Below, piece by piece: positions 52,934 to 62,201 of a stretch of 64,000 nucleotides of DNA. The notes beneath the pieces are model-generated. The model was not told the DNA's origin, made no database searches, and saw nothing but the letters and a program-made list of their open reading frames with translations. The stretch lies in assembly GCF_042682785.1 (NCBI RefSeq), contig NZ_JBHUIB010000001.1, positions 62,001-126,000 of the forward strand. Direction: 5' to 3'. The first letter of the stretch is position 1. Every line of letters begins with the position of its first letter. Origin of the DNA: Thalassotalea_F euphylliae (lineage in GTDB: Bacteria > Pseudomonadota > Gammaproteobacteria > Enterobacterales > Alteromonadaceae). A program made the position numbers and the translations under genes.

Positions 52934-53371
52934 TTATGCTTTGTGTTTACGAGCAAAGCGCTCAATCAACAACCCGTTACAATAGATATTGTCGATGTTT
53001 TTGTACTTGCTTTCTGTTGCAGCAAAACCGTTTTCTACCGCTTCCTTACAAATTTGACTAGCTGGTGCATTGTCTACAGCAACAAACTTGAATACGACGT
53101 CTTTTTCTGCAGCCTTAGGTTGTGCGGTGTATTTAGCAGCAAAGCGTGATAATGACTGGTCGTTACATACGACGCGACGCTTTAGTTCAGAGAAGTCAGC
53201 ACCTAGTGCACTTGCAATAGCCTTAGCACCCGAAATACCTTCTTGTGCAGCAGCCACACATACTTGAGTTTCTACAGTTTCATCTAGTGCTTTGAATTGC
53301 ACGTTGTTTACGTTCGCGTTTGCACCAAATGAAACAGCCAATGTTAATACAGCAACTAATGCAGTTTTCAT
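52934..53371 (-). CDS. Exported DUF3718 protein
   Basis: This 145-residue protein has a signal peptide (MKTALVAVLTLAVSFGANA, cleavage near 20). The mature part holds two similar halves, each with a cysteine pair and FA motif: VCVAAAQEGISG ... VVCNDQSLSRFAAKY, then ICKEAVENGFAA ... IYCNGLLIERFARKH. This two-repeat layout is DUF3718, known from Shewanella and related Alteromonadales; function is unknown. The cysteines suggest disulfides in the periplasm. Confidence 0.82.
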   Translation of the reverse strand: MKTALVAVLTLAVSFGANANVNNVQFKALDETVETQVCVAAAQEGISGAKAIASALGADFSELKRRVVCNDQSLSRFAAKYTAQPKAAEKDVVFKFVAVDNAPASQICKEAVENGFAATESKYKNIDNIYCNGLLIERFARKHKA

Positions 53372-53942
53372 ATCTCACCTCAGTTAATAACTTAAAAAAA
53401 CTTGTATTCTCGAATTGGTGATTAGTATATAGAGTCTAAACTCTAATGTAAATTTATTTTGTAATTTTATTTCATAAAGAGCTTATTCATCCGAATTGTT
53501 ACCAATTTATTGTAATTTAATTACATAAACAAAAAGAAAACACGTAAATAATTGTTTTATATCCACTTATTTATTTTACAACATACCGACCCTCAGACCT
53601 ACGTAGCATTACCAATATAAAAAACGCCTACAAAACAAGGTTTGCAGCAGAATGAATACGTTTGCAAAACCGTAATTTACTTTCACAAATAACATTTAGT
53701 ACGAATTTATGAGTGAACGAGAGTTGCTTAGTACTTAAGTAAGGGACTGAACGAGATGACACTATCAACAATAGTTTTGGTACAGAGGCGCTCTAGACAC
53801 TATGTTAGAAGGAGGAATGGAACACAGATTATGTTGGCCAAGTTACCTGTGTTCTCTCAATAGCGATATAACAGTGACGGATTACTTATGTAGCACGTAC
53901 AAAAAAGGCCGCTATTGCGGCCTTCTCACTTAATAGATTTAA
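53372..53942. other. Long AT-rich intergenic region
   Basis: This 571-base spacer has only the terminator of the TPR gene at 53901-53924. Short open stretches (for example a nine-codon one at 53709) are no better than chance. I see no sRNA-like promoter-terminator pair, but promoter signals for the DUF3718 gene must lie at the left end. Confidence 0.45.
53901..53924 (-). terminator. Terminator of the TonB2-type cluster
   Basis: On the minus strand AAGGCCGC-AATA-GCGGCCTT is followed by TTTT, 19 bases past the last gene. Confidence 0.85.
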
Positions 53943-55256
53943 CTAATTCATTGCTAAGCGCAGTTGGTGATCACGTTCTTTCTTCACGTAGTTAGTCCAC
54001 TGCTTTGCAGTTTTAGCTACCTTCTTAAAACCTGCAGCGTTCTCAAACGCTTTCAATGCGCTATCAAAATCGCCTAAGTTGAAGTAAGACATACCGAGGG
54101 CTAAGTGCATATTACCTTCGTTATCTAAACCGCCACGTTCAATGGCAGTGTTTGCCGAATCTATCGACTTCTGCCACTTCTCAGTGTTCAGGTAAGCTTG
54201 GGCAAGCTGCTCATCAAATTTGCCACTGTCAGCAATTTCAGCACCTTTAATAAGGACGGGAATAGCCTTTGCGTCCTCTTTTGCCATCACGTAAGCTTGT
54301 GCCATTAACTGAATACGCTTCTCATCAGCAACTACAATCCCCTGCTCAATAGCATCGTCTAAAAGCTTAGCAGCTTTATATGGCAACTGATTAAAGAGGT
54401 ATAGCTGAGCCAACATAATAATGTCAGACGACTTAGTCACGTAACCTGCTTGCCATGCAGTTTCCATCGCACCAAGCTGTTTCTTCTCTTCTCCAATCTC
54501 GCCATACATACCCGCTAGTTGAATCCAGTATTCAGGCTTTTGGTATAAACGAACCAACTCTTCCATCACTTCTGTGACTTTTTTGGGTTGCTTTAATTCA
54601 TAGTAAGAAGCGCGTTGAAGAATAAGCCAGTTTTCTTTTGGATTACCATTTTCAGCACGCACTAATTCAATCGCTTTGTTGATGTGCGTTAACGCGTCAG
54701 CAAACTTTCTGTCTTGGTAATACACCTGTGCAAAAAGGATGTGTTGGCTACCCTTTAGCTCTTTCGGGTTATTGACCTGCCATTGCTTCAAAAACGTAAG
54801 TGCTTTCGCGTAATCTTGCTGTTGCATTGCAAGCTGCGCTAGAGAGTATACCGTTGAAAGAAATAAACTCTCAGGAATGGCTTCTTGCGCAATAACGTTT
54901 TCAAAACTGTTGATGGCGTTTGCCAAATCATCATTGCCGTAGTACATGAAACCATAGAAATTCCAAAGCATTGCTTTTTCATAACTGTTAAGTTGGTCAA
55001 TACGACCTTCTACTTCTTTCAATACTTCAAAGCCAGCAGCCTTATCACCAGCATCGGCAAGCTGTTGCGCTCGCGCAAGCTGCTGATAAACGCGGTTGCG
55101 CATGGCTGGAACACGTTTAGCTTCTCGCTTTGTCGGTTCGGCAGCTACGGCTTTAGCTGTACCAAACATATCAGGCGCTACTAGCGGTGCGCCATACAAC
55201 ACACCCGCAGCAATAAGCGATAACAGTAGCCTAGATTTAAAAAGGGACTTTGCCAT
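53943..55256 (-). CDS. Exported TPR protein of the TonB2-type cluster
   Basis: The start at 55256 (MAKSLFKSRLLLSLIAAGVL) has AGGAGCAG ahead of it; six codons further upstream are in frame but unlikely. About 437 residues with a signal peptide to about 40 and then several TPR-like repeats (EKAMLWNFYGFMYYGNDDLANA, AQVYYQDRKFADALTHINKAI, HLALGMSYFNLGDFDSALKAFENA). TPR proteins are regular members of TonB2 clusters in Vibrio and Shewanella and are thought to help the transport complex. It follows tonB by 10 bases. Confidence 0.85.
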   Translation of the reverse strand: MAKSLFKSRLLLSLIAAGVLYGAPLVAPDMFGTAKAVAAEPTKREAKRVPAMRNRVYQQLARAQQLADAGDKAAGFEVLKEVEGRIDQLNSYEKAMLWNFYGFMYYGNDDLANAINSFENVIAQEAIPESLFLSTVYSLAQLAMQQQDYAKALTFLKQWQVNNPKELKGSQHILFAQVYYQDRKFADALTHINKAIELVRAENGNPKENWLILQRASYYELKQPKKVTEVMEELVRLYQKPEYWIQLAGMYGEIGEEKKQLGAMETAWQAGYVTKSSDIIMLAQLYLFNQLPYKAAKLLDDAIEQGIVVADEKRIQLMAQAYVMAKEDAKAIPVLIKGAEIADSGKFDEQLAQAYLNTEKWQKSIDSANTAIERGGLDNEGNMHLALGMSYFNLGDFDSALKAFENAAGFKKVAKTAKQWTNYVKKERDHQLRLAMN

Positions 55257-55266
55257 TTTTCTGCTC

Positions 55267-55887
55267 CTAACCATCTATCTCAAACGTAATTTTGTTCTGA
55301 ACACCTGCAACTTCTGTTGGTGTACCGTCAACAACACGTGGCTTGTACTTAAACTTCATTGCGGCATCAATGGCAGCACGGTTGAAGATATCTTCTGGCT
55401 TAGCTTCGACAACAATTGGATCTCTTACTGAACCGTTAGTGGTTACCGTAAACTCCACAATAACGTAGCCTTCAATGCCACGTGATTGTGCGCGTCGAGG
55501 GTAAATTGGCGCCACTTTCACAATGGGTAAATAGTCGCCGTCACCGCTGTCTAAACTCAATCCACCCGCAAGGCCGGTATCTGCAGACACGTCTGCAGTA
55601 AACGACGTGCTCACAGCATCTGCATTAGGGTTCGCCTGTTGCATCTGCGGCTGCTGCATTGGCGGCGGTGGTGTTTCTGGTTTAGGTGGTTTTTGCGGCT
55701 TTCGCTCTTTCTTTTGAACCACTTCTTCTTGCTTCAAACGAATGAAGTCAAGCACGTTGCCACGTGGCGGCTCAGTCAGTGCGTTTTTGCCACCCGTGAT
55801 TAACATTTGCATGCTCCATAGCAGCACAAAGGTAACGCTAACCGCTAAACCTAGTGCTAAACCATAACGAGCTAACGAATTATTCAT
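55267..55887 (-). CDS. tonB2: Energy transducer TonB (TonB2-type)
   Basis: Links the ExbB-ExbD proton channel to outer-membrane receptors. It has 206 residues: a single N-terminal membrane segment (about 11-31), a short Pro-rich linker (KPQKPPKPETPPPPMQQPQ, about 63-81) and a C-terminal TonB domain (RRAQSRGIEGYVIVEFTVTT, AAIDAAMKFKYKPRVVDG). The short linker, about half of E. coli TonB1, is typical of the TonB2 group. It is 6 bases after exbD. Confidence 0.9.
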   Translation of the reverse strand: MNNSLARYGLALGLAVSVTFVLLWSMQMLITGGKNALTEPPRGNVLDFIRLKQEEVVQKKERKPQKPPKPETPPPPMQQPQMQQANPNADAVSTSFTADVSADTGLAGGLSLDSGDGDYLPIVKVAPIYPRRAQSRGIEGYVIVEFTVTTNGSVRDPIVVEAKPEDIFNRAAIDAAMKFKYKPRVVDGTPTEVAGVQNKITFEIDG

Positions 55888-55893
55888 GGTAGC

Positions 55894-56307
55894 TTATGCC
55901 TCTTGCGCTGCGATTGACACGTCAAATACGCCCGCTGCACGCGCAGAATCCATTACCTTGATTAGCACATCTGTTGTCGCTTTCTTATCTGCTTGAATAA
56001 CAACAGTACCCTGAGGATTCTCAGCTTTTAAGCGCTCGATGTTGGCCTGTACTGCACGCACATCAACACGACGTTTGTTGATCCAGATTTCACCCTTGTC
56101 GCTAATCGCCACTAAGATGTTGGCGCGCTCTTTCTTCACTGCCGTAGCAGCTTCTGGACGGTTAACTTCAATACCCGCTTCTTTCACGAAAGAGGCTGTA
56201 ACGATGAAGAAAATAAGAAGAATGAAAACAACATCCAGCATTGGCGTCATGTTAATTTCTTCAGCTTCTTCTTGCTCTTGTAAAACTTTTGCTAATTGAG
56301 AACGCAT
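55894..56307 (-). CDS. exbD2: ExbD-family biopolymer transport protein
   Basis: Proton-channel partner of ExbB. It has 137 residues, with one membrane segment containing the key aspartate in MTPMLDVVFILLIFFIVTASFV near residue 20, then a periplasmic domain (VVIQADKKATTDVLIKVMDSARAAG). It lies between exbB2 and tonB2. Confidence 0.93.
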   Translation of the reverse strand: MRSQLAKVLQEQEEAEEINMTPMLDVVFILLIFFIVTASFVKEAGIEVNRPEAATAVKKERANILVAISDKGEIWINKRRVDVRAVQANIERLKAENPQGTVVIQADKKATTDVLIKVMDSARAAGVFDVSIAAQEA

Positions 56308-56351
56308 ACTTGCCTTCCTACTCTTTTATTTGTGTGCTTAATGCCTTGGCA

Positions 56352-56879
56352 TTAGTGTTGTAGCACCAATGAATCTTCTAACTGTTCAGTTCTGCGCTTG
56401 GTTTTACGTTGTAACCAAGTCACGACGAATACACCTGAAAGTGAACCTACCATGCCTGCCATTGTTGGGATGGTTGCGCGTGATACACCAGACGCCATTG
56501 AGCGCGCGTTACCGCTACCTGAGATTGCCATGACATCAAATACTTGAATCATGCCGGTAACCGTTCCAAGTAGACCTAATAGAGGACATAACACTACCAG
56601 GCTCTGAATCAATGCAACGTTGTGATTAAGCATGTTGGTTGCACGCGATACTTGGGCAATGCGAATTTGCTCTGCGTTCCATGAACTGCGATCAGAACGC
56701 GCATTCCAGCTATCGATGATCGATGTTTTTATGCCGTTGTAGCTTTTTAGGAAAAAGACTAAACGTTCGAAAATCAATAACCACATTAAGCAAATGACGC
56801 CTGCAATGACGGCCAATACTTGGCCGCCCGTATCGATAAACTCACGGATGCTATTCATCATTTCGATGAATATGATCAT
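56352..56879 (-). CDS. exbB2: ExbB-family channel protein, short form
   Basis: ExbB/TolQ/MotA-family protein of 175 residues, three membrane segments; includes LIQSLVVLCPLLGLLGTVTGMIQVFDVM near residue 93 and a late conserved GMVGSLSGVFVVTWLQRKTKRR. It is a short member that in TonB2 clusters works with the long ExbB-like TtpC encoded just before it. The two starts and stops are spaced 3 bases apart. Confidence 0.9.
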   Translation of the reverse strand: MIIFIEMMNSIREFIDTGGQVLAVIAGVICLMWLLIFERLVFFLKSYNGIKTSIIDSWNARSDRSSWNAEQIRIAQVSRATNMLNHNVALIQSLVVLCPLLGLLGTVTGMIQVFDVMAISGSGNARSMASGVSRATIPTMAGMVGSLSGVFVVTWLQRKTKRRTEQLEDSLVLQH

Positions 56880-56882
56880 GGT

Positions 56883-58277
56883 TTATGCTCCTTTCTCTAC
56901 TTGTTCGGCACGTTCAGCAACAATGCCCGCACTTTGCTGTTGCAACACGTTGATGATGCCGCGGCTGCGCGTATTTAATAAGGTAAAGATAAAGACCATT
57001 GGAATCGCCACTACAAGACCTAGAACCGTAGTGACAAGTGCTTGAGAGATACCACCGGCCATTAATTTAGGGTCACCTGTACCGAAAAGCGTAATAGCTT
57101 GGAAGGTGTTAATCATACCCGTTACTGTACCTAGTAGACCGATAAGCGGTGCAACAACAGAAATAATCTTGATAATGGTTAAGCGTGAAGTCAGTTGAGG
57201 TACTTCTTTCAAAATACGCTCTGAAAGTTTTAACTCTAGCGTTTCAACGTCAACGTTCTTGAACTCTTCTTTTGCCATTAATACACGGCCAAGTGGGTTG
57301 TCGTTAGAAGGCGCAGAGGCTTTCAACTGACGGTTAACTTTGTTACCCACCAAGAACAGTGCAACGAAGCGCTCAAGTGCGATAAGCAGGCCAATTAAGC
57401 CAATACCCAGGATGACGTAACCTACAGGGCCACCTTGGTCAACACGCTCTTGTGTATCTGGTGCTTGTACCAATAGGCTTAAAATTGAGCCACCGGTTGG
57501 GTCAAGTGCAAACGCAACTTGTTGGTTACTTGCGTTCGTCATTTCTTGAGCAGAACCCAAGTAGCGACCAGAAGGCTGACGAATCAATTCAGCAACACTA
57601 CCTGTTTCGCTGATGAACTCTAAGTACTTGCCATTGGCGACTAAGTTGAAGCTACCAATACGCGTTACTGTTGCGTTTTGCTTGCTACCATCTGCTAGTA
57701 CCACTTCACGGTCAAAGCGCGTTACCTTCGCACTTTCTGTCATTTCACGTTGTAATTCGAACCAAATTTTTTCAATTTCTTCAATTGACGCAAGCTTAGA
57801 CGACGAGCCCATTGACTGAGCGAATTCATCTAAGAAAGCTTCACGACCTGGAATTTGTGCCGAAATAACAGAGTTTTGGAATTTGCTTTTAGTATCGCCA
57901 GCCACTTGCTGAAGTACACCAAATAGCTCTTTCAATTCACCTAAGCGCTTATTTAATGCGTCTTGGCGATTACCCAATGCGATTTCATTCTCTTGGAATT
58001 GAGACTCAAGTTGCGTACTTAGCGCAATTTGACCATCTCGCTGTTGAATAGCATCAGCCAACAATTTGTCTTGCTCAGACTTACGCGCCATGAAGTCTGC
58101 TTCACGTTGCTTGTTTTGCTGAGATTGAGCCACTTTACCTTGTGCAAGCTGGTCAAGTAGTTGGTCTAGGTTTGCCGCTTCTTGGCTTGAAGCTGCCAGT
58201 GAAAACACAGCTGAAGACGTTAACGTAACAGCAGCGATAAAAGTAGAAATTTGCTTTTTCACGGAATGGTCTCTCAT
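56883..58277 (-). CDS. ttpC: TtpC-like long MotA/TolQ/ExbB protein
   Basis: Membrane protein of 464 residues: signal peptide, a long periplasmic coiled-coil domain (about 30-270), then an ExbB-like channel domain (QGGPVGYVILGIGLIGLLIALERFVAL near 280; SVVAPLIGLLGTVTGMINTFQAI near 370). This architecture matches TtpC, required for TonB2 function in Vibrio. Its start overlaps the stop of the DUF3450 gene by one base, so these are translationally coupled. Confidence 0.88.
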   Translation of the reverse strand: MRDHSVKKQISTFIAAVTLTSSAVFSLAASSQEAANLDQLLDQLAQGKVAQSQQNKQREADFMARKSEQDKLLADAIQQRDGQIALSTQLESQFQENEIALGNRQDALNKRLGELKELFGVLQQVAGDTKSKFQNSVISAQIPGREAFLDEFAQSMGSSSKLASIEEIEKIWFELQREMTESAKVTRFDREVVLADGSKQNATVTRIGSFNLVANGKYLEFISETGSVAELIRQPSGRYLGSAQEMTNASNQQVAFALDPTGGSILSLLVQAPDTQERVDQGGPVGYVILGIGLIGLLIALERFVALFLVGNKVNRQLKASAPSNDNPLGRVLMAKEEFKNVDVETLELKLSERILKEVPQLTSRLTIIKIISVVAPLIGLLGTVTGMINTFQAITLFGTGDPKLMAGGISQALVTTVLGLVVAIPMVFIFTLLNTRSRGIINVLQQQSAGIVAERAEQVEKGA

Positions 58278-59050
58278 TATTCTGTTGCGTTAACTGGCAC
58301 AACAACTAAGTCTGGTGCCAATTGCTTACGTGCGATACGTAATGCTTTGTTAATGTCAGTACGGTAGCTAGCATCTAATTCATCCCAGCTATTTGTTTGC
58401 GTATTCCAAGCCCCCATATGGTTGCCATCGCGCGTTTGGTAAACAAAAGCGACACGACCGATACGTAGGAAATCCACATCCATTTCTTGACCGTTCAGGT
58501 TTAAGATGTCGCTATACGCTTCAATTGTGCGACCGTAATCCACTTCAACTTGGTACGCTTCTAATACACGACGAAACTTTTCAGAAGCAGCAATATCAGC
58601 TCGCTCCATCATGCTTTTTAGGTTTGCAATGCGCTTGCTGCGCTCTTCAGGAAGGAAAGGTACGTCTAAGCTTACGAACGCTTCTAGCGTATCAATCATG
58701 CGTGCCATTAATGGCGATATTTGACGTTCAATGATGCTCACTTGCTCCATTGATACTGCTAGGTCATTTAACTCTTGCAACTGGTTGTCAATCTGCTTTT
58801 GCATTTGGCCGTTGTAAACTTCTAAGCCGTCAATTTCTTTATTAACGCCTTTAAATTGTTGAAGTTTGCTTTGGATTTGGTCTGCAATTTTATCGATTTT
58901 TTTCTGAGACTTGCCCGCAGACTGATTAATTTCTTGACCAGCTTGAACAACTTGCTCAAGTTGCTCATCTGCCTGAGCAAAAGCAGCGTTTGATGCTACT
59001 GTGGTCATGCCGAAAAACAGCCCAGCTTGCGCCAGTTTTGACAATTTCAT
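58277..59050 (-). CDS. Exported DUF3450 coiled-coil protein
   Basis: This 257-residue protein has a signal peptide (MKLSKLAQAGLFFGMTTVASNAAFA, cleavage near 25), then long coiled-coil helices (residues 30-105) and a DUF3450 core (SPLMARMIDTLEAFVSLDVPFLPEERSKR; YGRTIEAYSDILNLNGQEMDVDFLRIGRVAFVYQT, quoted in part). It is the first gene of the TonB2-type cluster. Function unknown; its constant place beside ttpC suggests a structural role in the complex. Confidence 0.88.
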   Translation of the reverse strand: MKLSKLAQAGLFFGMTTVASNAAFAQADEQLEQVVQAGQEINQSAGKSQKKIDKIADQIQSKLQQFKGVNKEIDGLEVYNGQMQKQIDNQLQELNDLAVSMEQVSIIERQISPLMARMIDTLEAFVSLDVPFLPEERSKRIANLKSMMERADIAASEKFRRVLEAYQVEVDYGRTIEAYSDILNLNGQEMDVDFLRIGRVAFVYQTRDGNHMGAWNTQTNSWDELDASYRTDINKALRIARKQLAPDLVVVPVNATE

Positions 59051-59355
59051 AAGTGAACCTTAAGTAATTTAATAAATAGCATTCCCCTGCGCTTACTTGC
59101 ACAGAAAAACAGCTCAATTTAAGATGGGCAAAATTTTAAGTCTGTAATGTGACAGATAAGTTTCAGCAATGTTTCAGCTTTATTAAATTACAAAAAAGTG
59201 ACGTTTTTCTTACACTTATCAAAATAAATTCATAAAACTCAGCAAACTGAAAAATTGCTAAATAATTAAATAGCTTAATGGAACTTAGGCACAATAAACG
59301 TACTCAAACAGCTCAACGCTATATTGATAAACCCAGAAATAAAGGACTATGCTTT

Positions 59356-59973
59356 ATGGATTTTTTAAAGAAAATTCGTCTTCTCTCTGTCATCACCTCA
59401 ATGCTCTTTCTTGGCCTAGTCGGCTGCTCTTCTATGTCGTTTGTTGGCATGTACAAAATGAGCCAGATGAACCCACTGACAACCGATCCAGCGCAAATTA
59501 AAGTGGCCATAAAAACCGACCAAACAATAGAGGTGAAAGACGGCTCAGCAAAAATTAACTTTGGTTACAAAAGTGATGACGGCACTATCAATATTGAAGA
59601 CACTTTTTTAGTGCAAATTAGTAAAAACGACCGAGGCGCTCGCGTGTTATTTGATGATATTAAAGCAACAGACCGAATTACGGTGCTTTCATTAAGTGAA
59701 GAAGACGCCAAAAAGTTTCAACAGAATCAGAAAATCATCCTCGCCCACAAGGCGCAAGATAAAGAAGGTACCGGTTCATTAGGTATAGGCTTAGACGACT
59801 TTTGCTTACCTACCTCACTGCCAGAGCGCGACTTACTGATTGATGTATATTTACAAACCGACACTAAAGACGGCTACTTCAAGTTTTTAAGTGGTATTGA
59901 TATCAAAGAGCAAGCAGAAAAAATGGAAGAGCAAGGCGAAGAGTTAAATTGTGAGAACAATGTAGCGGCGTGA
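59356..59973 (+). CDS. Uncharacterised lipoprotein
   Basis: The start at 59356 (MDFLKKIRLLSVITSMLFL) follows AAAGGA; 26 open codons upstream do not look coding. About 205 residues with lipobox LVGC and acylated cysteine near residue 24. The mature part has no domain I recognise; it carries beta-rich charged stretches and GIGLDDFCLPTSLPERDLLIDVYL near 150, and ends in a charged tail (KEQAEKMEEQGEELNC). It faces away from the TonB2-type cluster. No function proposed. Confidence 0.7.
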   Translation: MDFLKKIRLLSVITSMLFLGLVGCSSMSFVGMYKMSQMNPLTTDPAQIKVAIKTDQTIEVKDGSAKINFGYKSDDGTINIEDTFLVQISKNDRGARVLFDDIKATDRITVLSLSEEDAKKFQQNQKIILAHKAQDKEGTGSLGIGLDDFCLPTSLPERDLLIDVYLQTDTKDGYFKFLSGIDIKEQAEKMEEQGEELNCENNVAA

Positions 59974-59996
59974 TAACGCTTCAATATGGTACTGGT

Positions 59997-60045
59997 AAAT
60001 GCTTGGCTAAAATTTGCAACGAAAAAGCACAAGCCAAGCATTTTT
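59997..60045 (+). terminator. Long-stem terminator after the lipoprotein
   Basis: Twelve-base perfect arms AAATGCTTGGCT (59997-60008) and AGCCAAGCATTT (60032-60043) enclose 23 bases, then TT. The loop is longer than usual. Confidence 0.7.
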
Positions 60046-60064
60046 CGTCCTTTTAAGTAACTTT

Positions 60065-60508
60065 TCAGAGTTTCTTGAACTCTTTGTCGAACTCTTTTTG
60101 AGATCCGTGAAAGGGAACTTGCTCTACTCGATGATTTATCGCTTCTCCATTTTCATCAAAATCTACAAATATATAATGAATCATATTCATTTCAATTTCT
60201 TGGGTATTACCATCTAAATAAACAGTACTTTTATGGCTCGAGCCCTCTACAAGTGAATCAGAGTGCATAAACATTACACTCAGATTGGAATGCTGGTGTT
60301 GAAACGAATAACTGGCATTAACCTTAATTAGTTTAATCTCAACATTTTTCAGCTCAGGGAAAGTTGATTTGATGTAATCACCTGCTTTCATGGCGAGTGA
60401 ATGATGATTGATTTCAGCTACGCCCTCCCATTTTATATTGTCTGATGCATTTGTAGCGAAAGAAGCAGCCAATGCTAAATAAAGAATGAATAACCAGAAA
60501 TTTTTCAC
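60065..60508 (-). CDS. Uncharacterised exported protein
   Basis: I choose GTG 60508, since AAGGAAG lies 5 bases ahead and the product then begins with a signal peptide (MKNFWLFILYLALAASFATNA). About 147 residues. The mature part is beta-rich, with WEGVAEINHHSLAMKAGDYIK and STVYLDGNTQEIEMNMIHYI quoted in part; it ends lysine-rich. No domain recognised. Not obviously in an operon with its neighbours. Confidence 0.6.
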   Translation of the reverse strand: MKNFWLFILYLALAASFATNASDNIKWEGVAEINHHSLAMKAGDYIKSTFPELKNVEIKLIKVNASYSFQHQHSNLSVMFMHSDSLVEGSSHKSTVYLDGNTQEIEMNMIHYIFVDFDENGEAINHRVEQVPFHGSQKEFDKEFKKL

Positions 60509-60646
60509 AAATCTTCCTTGAAACTCTAACAGCGGTATTAGCGAAACCTTGCAAGGTAGGCTACCTTCCAAGCTTGAAGAAAACAACCGATTTGCCTGAG
60601 TCACCTAATTGTTATTATTACTCATTAAAACAAAGCACTACAAAGA

Positions 60647-61147
60647 TTAAACGTTTACAAGGTAGCGTTGAATGGTTTGCCCCGCGTCTTCAAATTCTGA
60701 AGCTAATTCACCACCGTTGTTGGTAATCGTCTTAGCTGAAGACACATTACTTTTGTAACAGTGGATATGGACGTGCTTTACACCCATGGTTGTCAGCTTT
60801 TCTATCGACAACTGCATGAGTAAGTTACCCAGCCCTTTACCGCGAGAACTGGGCCGAATACCCAAGCCGACGTGTCCACCACAATGTTCTATCTGCGCAT
60901 TTAAGCAATGTCGCAGATTAGTCACGCCTACCAACTCTTCACCCTCAACTAACCACAAGGTGGTATTTTGAACGGTAAAGCTCGGCAAGTTTTTACCTTG
61001 AGAATAATCGTCAAGCGTAATTAACAATTGGTCAAAGTGCGTGAAGTCTAAATCTAAGGTAAACGGGTAGCGCTCCTCATCACCTAACTCTTTGATGTAT
61101 GCCAAGTAGCTTTGCTTATAACGTGATGAGGGTTTAACTAATTCCAT
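60647..61147 (-). CDS. GNAT-family N-acetyltransferase
   Basis: This 166-residue protein has the GNAT core: LWLVEGEELVGVTNLRHCLN near residue 63, the acetyl-CoA loop RPSSRGKGLGNLLMQLSIEKL near 95, and a late segment VHIHCYKSNVSSAKTITNNGG. Substrate unknown; likely a small amine or protein N-terminus. It may share a transcript with the next gene, 21 bases upstream. Confidence 0.85.
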   Translation of the reverse strand: MELVKPSSRYKQSYLAYIKELGDEERYPFTLDLDFTHFDQLLITLDDYSQGKNLPSFTVQNTTLWLVEGEELVGVTNLRHCLNAQIEHCGGHVGLGIRPSSRGKGLGNLLMQLSIEKLTTMGVKHVHIHCYKSNVSSAKTITNNGGELASEFEDAGQTIQRYLVNV

Positions 61148-61168
61148 ATATTGGTGGTGCTAACGATA

Positions 61169-61456
61169 TCAATTAACTTTTTGTGTCTTACGATCAATAC
61201 AGCCTAAGTCTCGCTCGGGCGCTATGACGTCTCTTACACGTTGTTTTAACTCTGTGATTTCTGGAAACCCACCCATCGCTTTGCGCGACCATATCAACTC
61301 ACCGTTGGCATAAATCTCAAAAATGCCCCCCGTGCCTGGATGAAGCGATAGCTCATCAACTTCTCCGTCAAAGGTCGACAATATTTCTTGTGCCATCCAC
61401 GTAGAGCGCATTAACCACCGACACTTAGCACAATATTTAATGTCTATTTTATTCAT
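61169..61456 (-). CDS. SelT/SelW/SelH (Rdx)-family thioredoxin-like protein
   Basis: The start chosen is MNKIDIKYCAKCRWL at 61456 with AAGAG ahead; nine more codons are open upstream inside the end of the next gene. About 95 residues with the redox motif CAKC near residue 9 and a conserved GTGGIFEIYANGELIWSRKAMGGFPE pattern (quoted in part). This is the selenoprotein-W-like family, with cysteine in place of selenocysteine. Role in redox balance inferred. Confidence 0.83.
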   Translation of the reverse strand: MNKIDIKYCAKCRWLMRSTWMAQEILSTFDGEVDELSLHPGTGGIFEIYANGELIWSRKAMGGFPEITELKQRVRDVIAPERDLGCIDRKTQKVN

Positions 61457-61476
61457 AGCGAAACTCTTAGGAGCAT

Positions 61477-62028
61477 TTACCACATAAGATCATCAGGTAT
61501 CTGGAACTCAGCATACGGATCGTCTTCATCAATATCTGCATCTGCCGCTTTTTCATTTTTAAGCAAGACCACGTCAGGCATCAGCGAAGATAACTTGTCA
61601 GCCGTTTCTGCGGTCACAACATATGTGGTTTCATCTAAGCCACAAATAGACAAACGGCCGTTAACAAGCGCCTTTTGTGTTTGTTCGTTAACCATCAGCT
61701 TTTTAATTTTGTTATCGAAGGTATAGTTGTACTCAATTTCACCATCAATCTCTTTAATATGATGATGTGACAGTATTTGCGATACGCGTTGATGAAGCTC
61801 TTTTGCCTCGAGTGCTTTTTTACGCTCTTCGTTTAACGCTGCATCTTTTGCCTGCTTTTCTGCCTTTTGCTGTGCAATGCTTTGTTTTGCTTGCTCTTGC
61901 ATTGATTCTTCAACGTGTGCACCACTGCGCTTTTGCTTATTTTTCTTACGCTTATCCGAATTTGCTTGGCGTGCTTTTTGTTTAGTGGTTAAGCCCGCTT
62001 TTAATAATTGGTCTTGTAGGGAAGCCAT
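61477..62028 (-). CDS. DUF2058-family nucleoprotein/polynucleotide-associated protein
   Basis: The start at 62028 (MASLQDQLLKAGLTTKQKAR) matches the YaiL/DUF2058 family; four more codons upstream are open. About 183 residues: a basic N-terminus (KQKARQANSDKRKKNKQKR), a charged helix (EQAKQSIAQQKAEKQAKDAALN) and a C-terminal globular part (IEYNYTFDNKIKKLMVNEQTQ). Function unknown. It overlaps or nearly abuts the Rdx-family gene. Confidence 0.86.
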   Translation of the reverse strand: MASLQDQLLKAGLTTKQKARQANSDKRKKNKQKRSGAHVEESMQEQAKQSIAQQKAEKQAKDAALNEERKKALEAKELHQRVSQILSHHHIKEIDGEIEYNYTFDNKIKKLMVNEQTQKALVNGRLSICGLDETTYVVTAETADKLSSLMPDVVLLKNEKAADADIDEDDPYAEFQIPDDLMW

Positions 62029-62201
62029 ATAACGTCTCACTCTTTAAATCTGCGACAATGCTAACAAAAATTGCAGGTGTTATGCCATTCAATATAAATA
62101 GATACACGCCGTTTTGATATTCCGTAGACATTTGAAACTGACGTAAAAATAAGCAACTATAGAGGTGACATCAAAAATTATAATTAAATGAGTAGTATGG
62201 C

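Noticed and set aside
53709..53740. Nine-codon frame in the long spacer, possible leader peptide
   Set aside because: No attenuator-type hairpins follow and no convincing ribosome site.
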